Positions 6,256 through 6,369 of a DNA stretch of 6,369 nucleotides are shown piece by piece (within the stretch, counting starts at the first letter, position 1; each line of letters starts with the position of its first letter). Below the pieces are notes generated by a model. The model did no database searches. It was not told the DNA's origin and saw only the letters and a list, made by a program, of their open reading frames with translations. The DNA comes from Caldifarciminota bacterium (GTDB lineage Bacteria; Hydrothermota; UBA3072; WFRC01), in the NCBI GenBank assembly GCA_015486685.1, contig WFRC01000331.1, forward strand, positions 1-6,369, read 5' to 3'. Both the position numbers and the translations under genes were made by a program.

Positions 6256-6369
6256 GGAAGTGGGAAGTGAATGGGTGAATGAGTGGAAAAAGCAGTAGCG
6301 AGGGATGAATAGCGAGTATATAGGGAAAAGAGAGAATGAGAAAGAAATGGTAATGGGAAAGTGAATGAG
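6256..6369. repeat. Purine-biased low-complexity tail with heptamer periodicity
   Basis: It starts with GGAAGTG twice in tandem (6256-6269), then AATGGGT and GAATGAG in the same register. TAGCGAG recurs at a 14-bp distance (6296 and 6310). Only three C bases occur in the 114 bases of the plus strand. It runs off the window edge. Confidence 0.55.

Larger units (their letters stand above)
5970..6369. other. Non-coding region upstream of the operon
   Basis: This 400-bp stretch has no convincing reading frame and no tRNA or other RNA gene that I can recognise. Next to the receptor gene it holds the promoter and an A/T-rich tract. Farther out it holds heptamer arrays, two perfect hairpins and a tail with very few C bases. 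It looks like repeat-laden intergenic DNA, and the neighbouring gene lies beyond the window. Confidence 0.6.

Overview
The window is a compact chemosensory operon. Four genes lie head to tail on the minus strand and fill about positions 5969 to 233. In transcription order they are: a very long fusion receptor (chemoreceptor-like coiled coil joined to a family 5 solute-binding domain), then cheW, cheY and cheA. Junctions are tight: stop and start share one base at receptor/cheW, 13 bp separate cheW and cheY, and 4 bp separate cheY and cheA. The plus strand holds only shadow reading frames.

How the parts should work together: the receptor has a C-terminal DppA/OppA-like domain that would bind a small ligand, probably a peptide, and an N-terminal helical part with chemoreceptor hairpin-tip motifs. 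CheW would couple it to CheA, a complete P1-P5 kinase, which would phosphorylate CheY. The odd point is topology. The fusion has no signal peptide and no membrane-spanning segment, so a domain family normally found outside the membrane appears to be a cytoplasmic sensor. No CheR, CheB, CheC, CheD or transmembrane receptor gene lies in the window.

The fusion junction contains an A8 run in the phase of an A_AAA_AAG slippery heptamer, and stop codons follow at once in both other frames. Slippage there could release the receptor part without its sensor. A good -35/-10 pair sits so close to the receptor ATG that the operon mRNA may be leaderless.

Flanks: positions 1-232 (downstream of cheA) and 5970-6369 (upstream of the receptor) have no convincing gene. 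They hold short-period tandem repeats (7-mers on both sides, a 9-mer array just after cheA), several perfect small hairpins and a strongly purine-biased tail. The heptamer GGAAGTG occurs on both sides in the same orientation.

Organism: an AT-rich bacterium. The Che proteins resemble those of Thermotoga/Firmicutes-type systems, and the repeat-rich intergenic DNA is reminiscent of uncultivated candidate-phylum genomes. This placement is a low-confidence impression, not a match.
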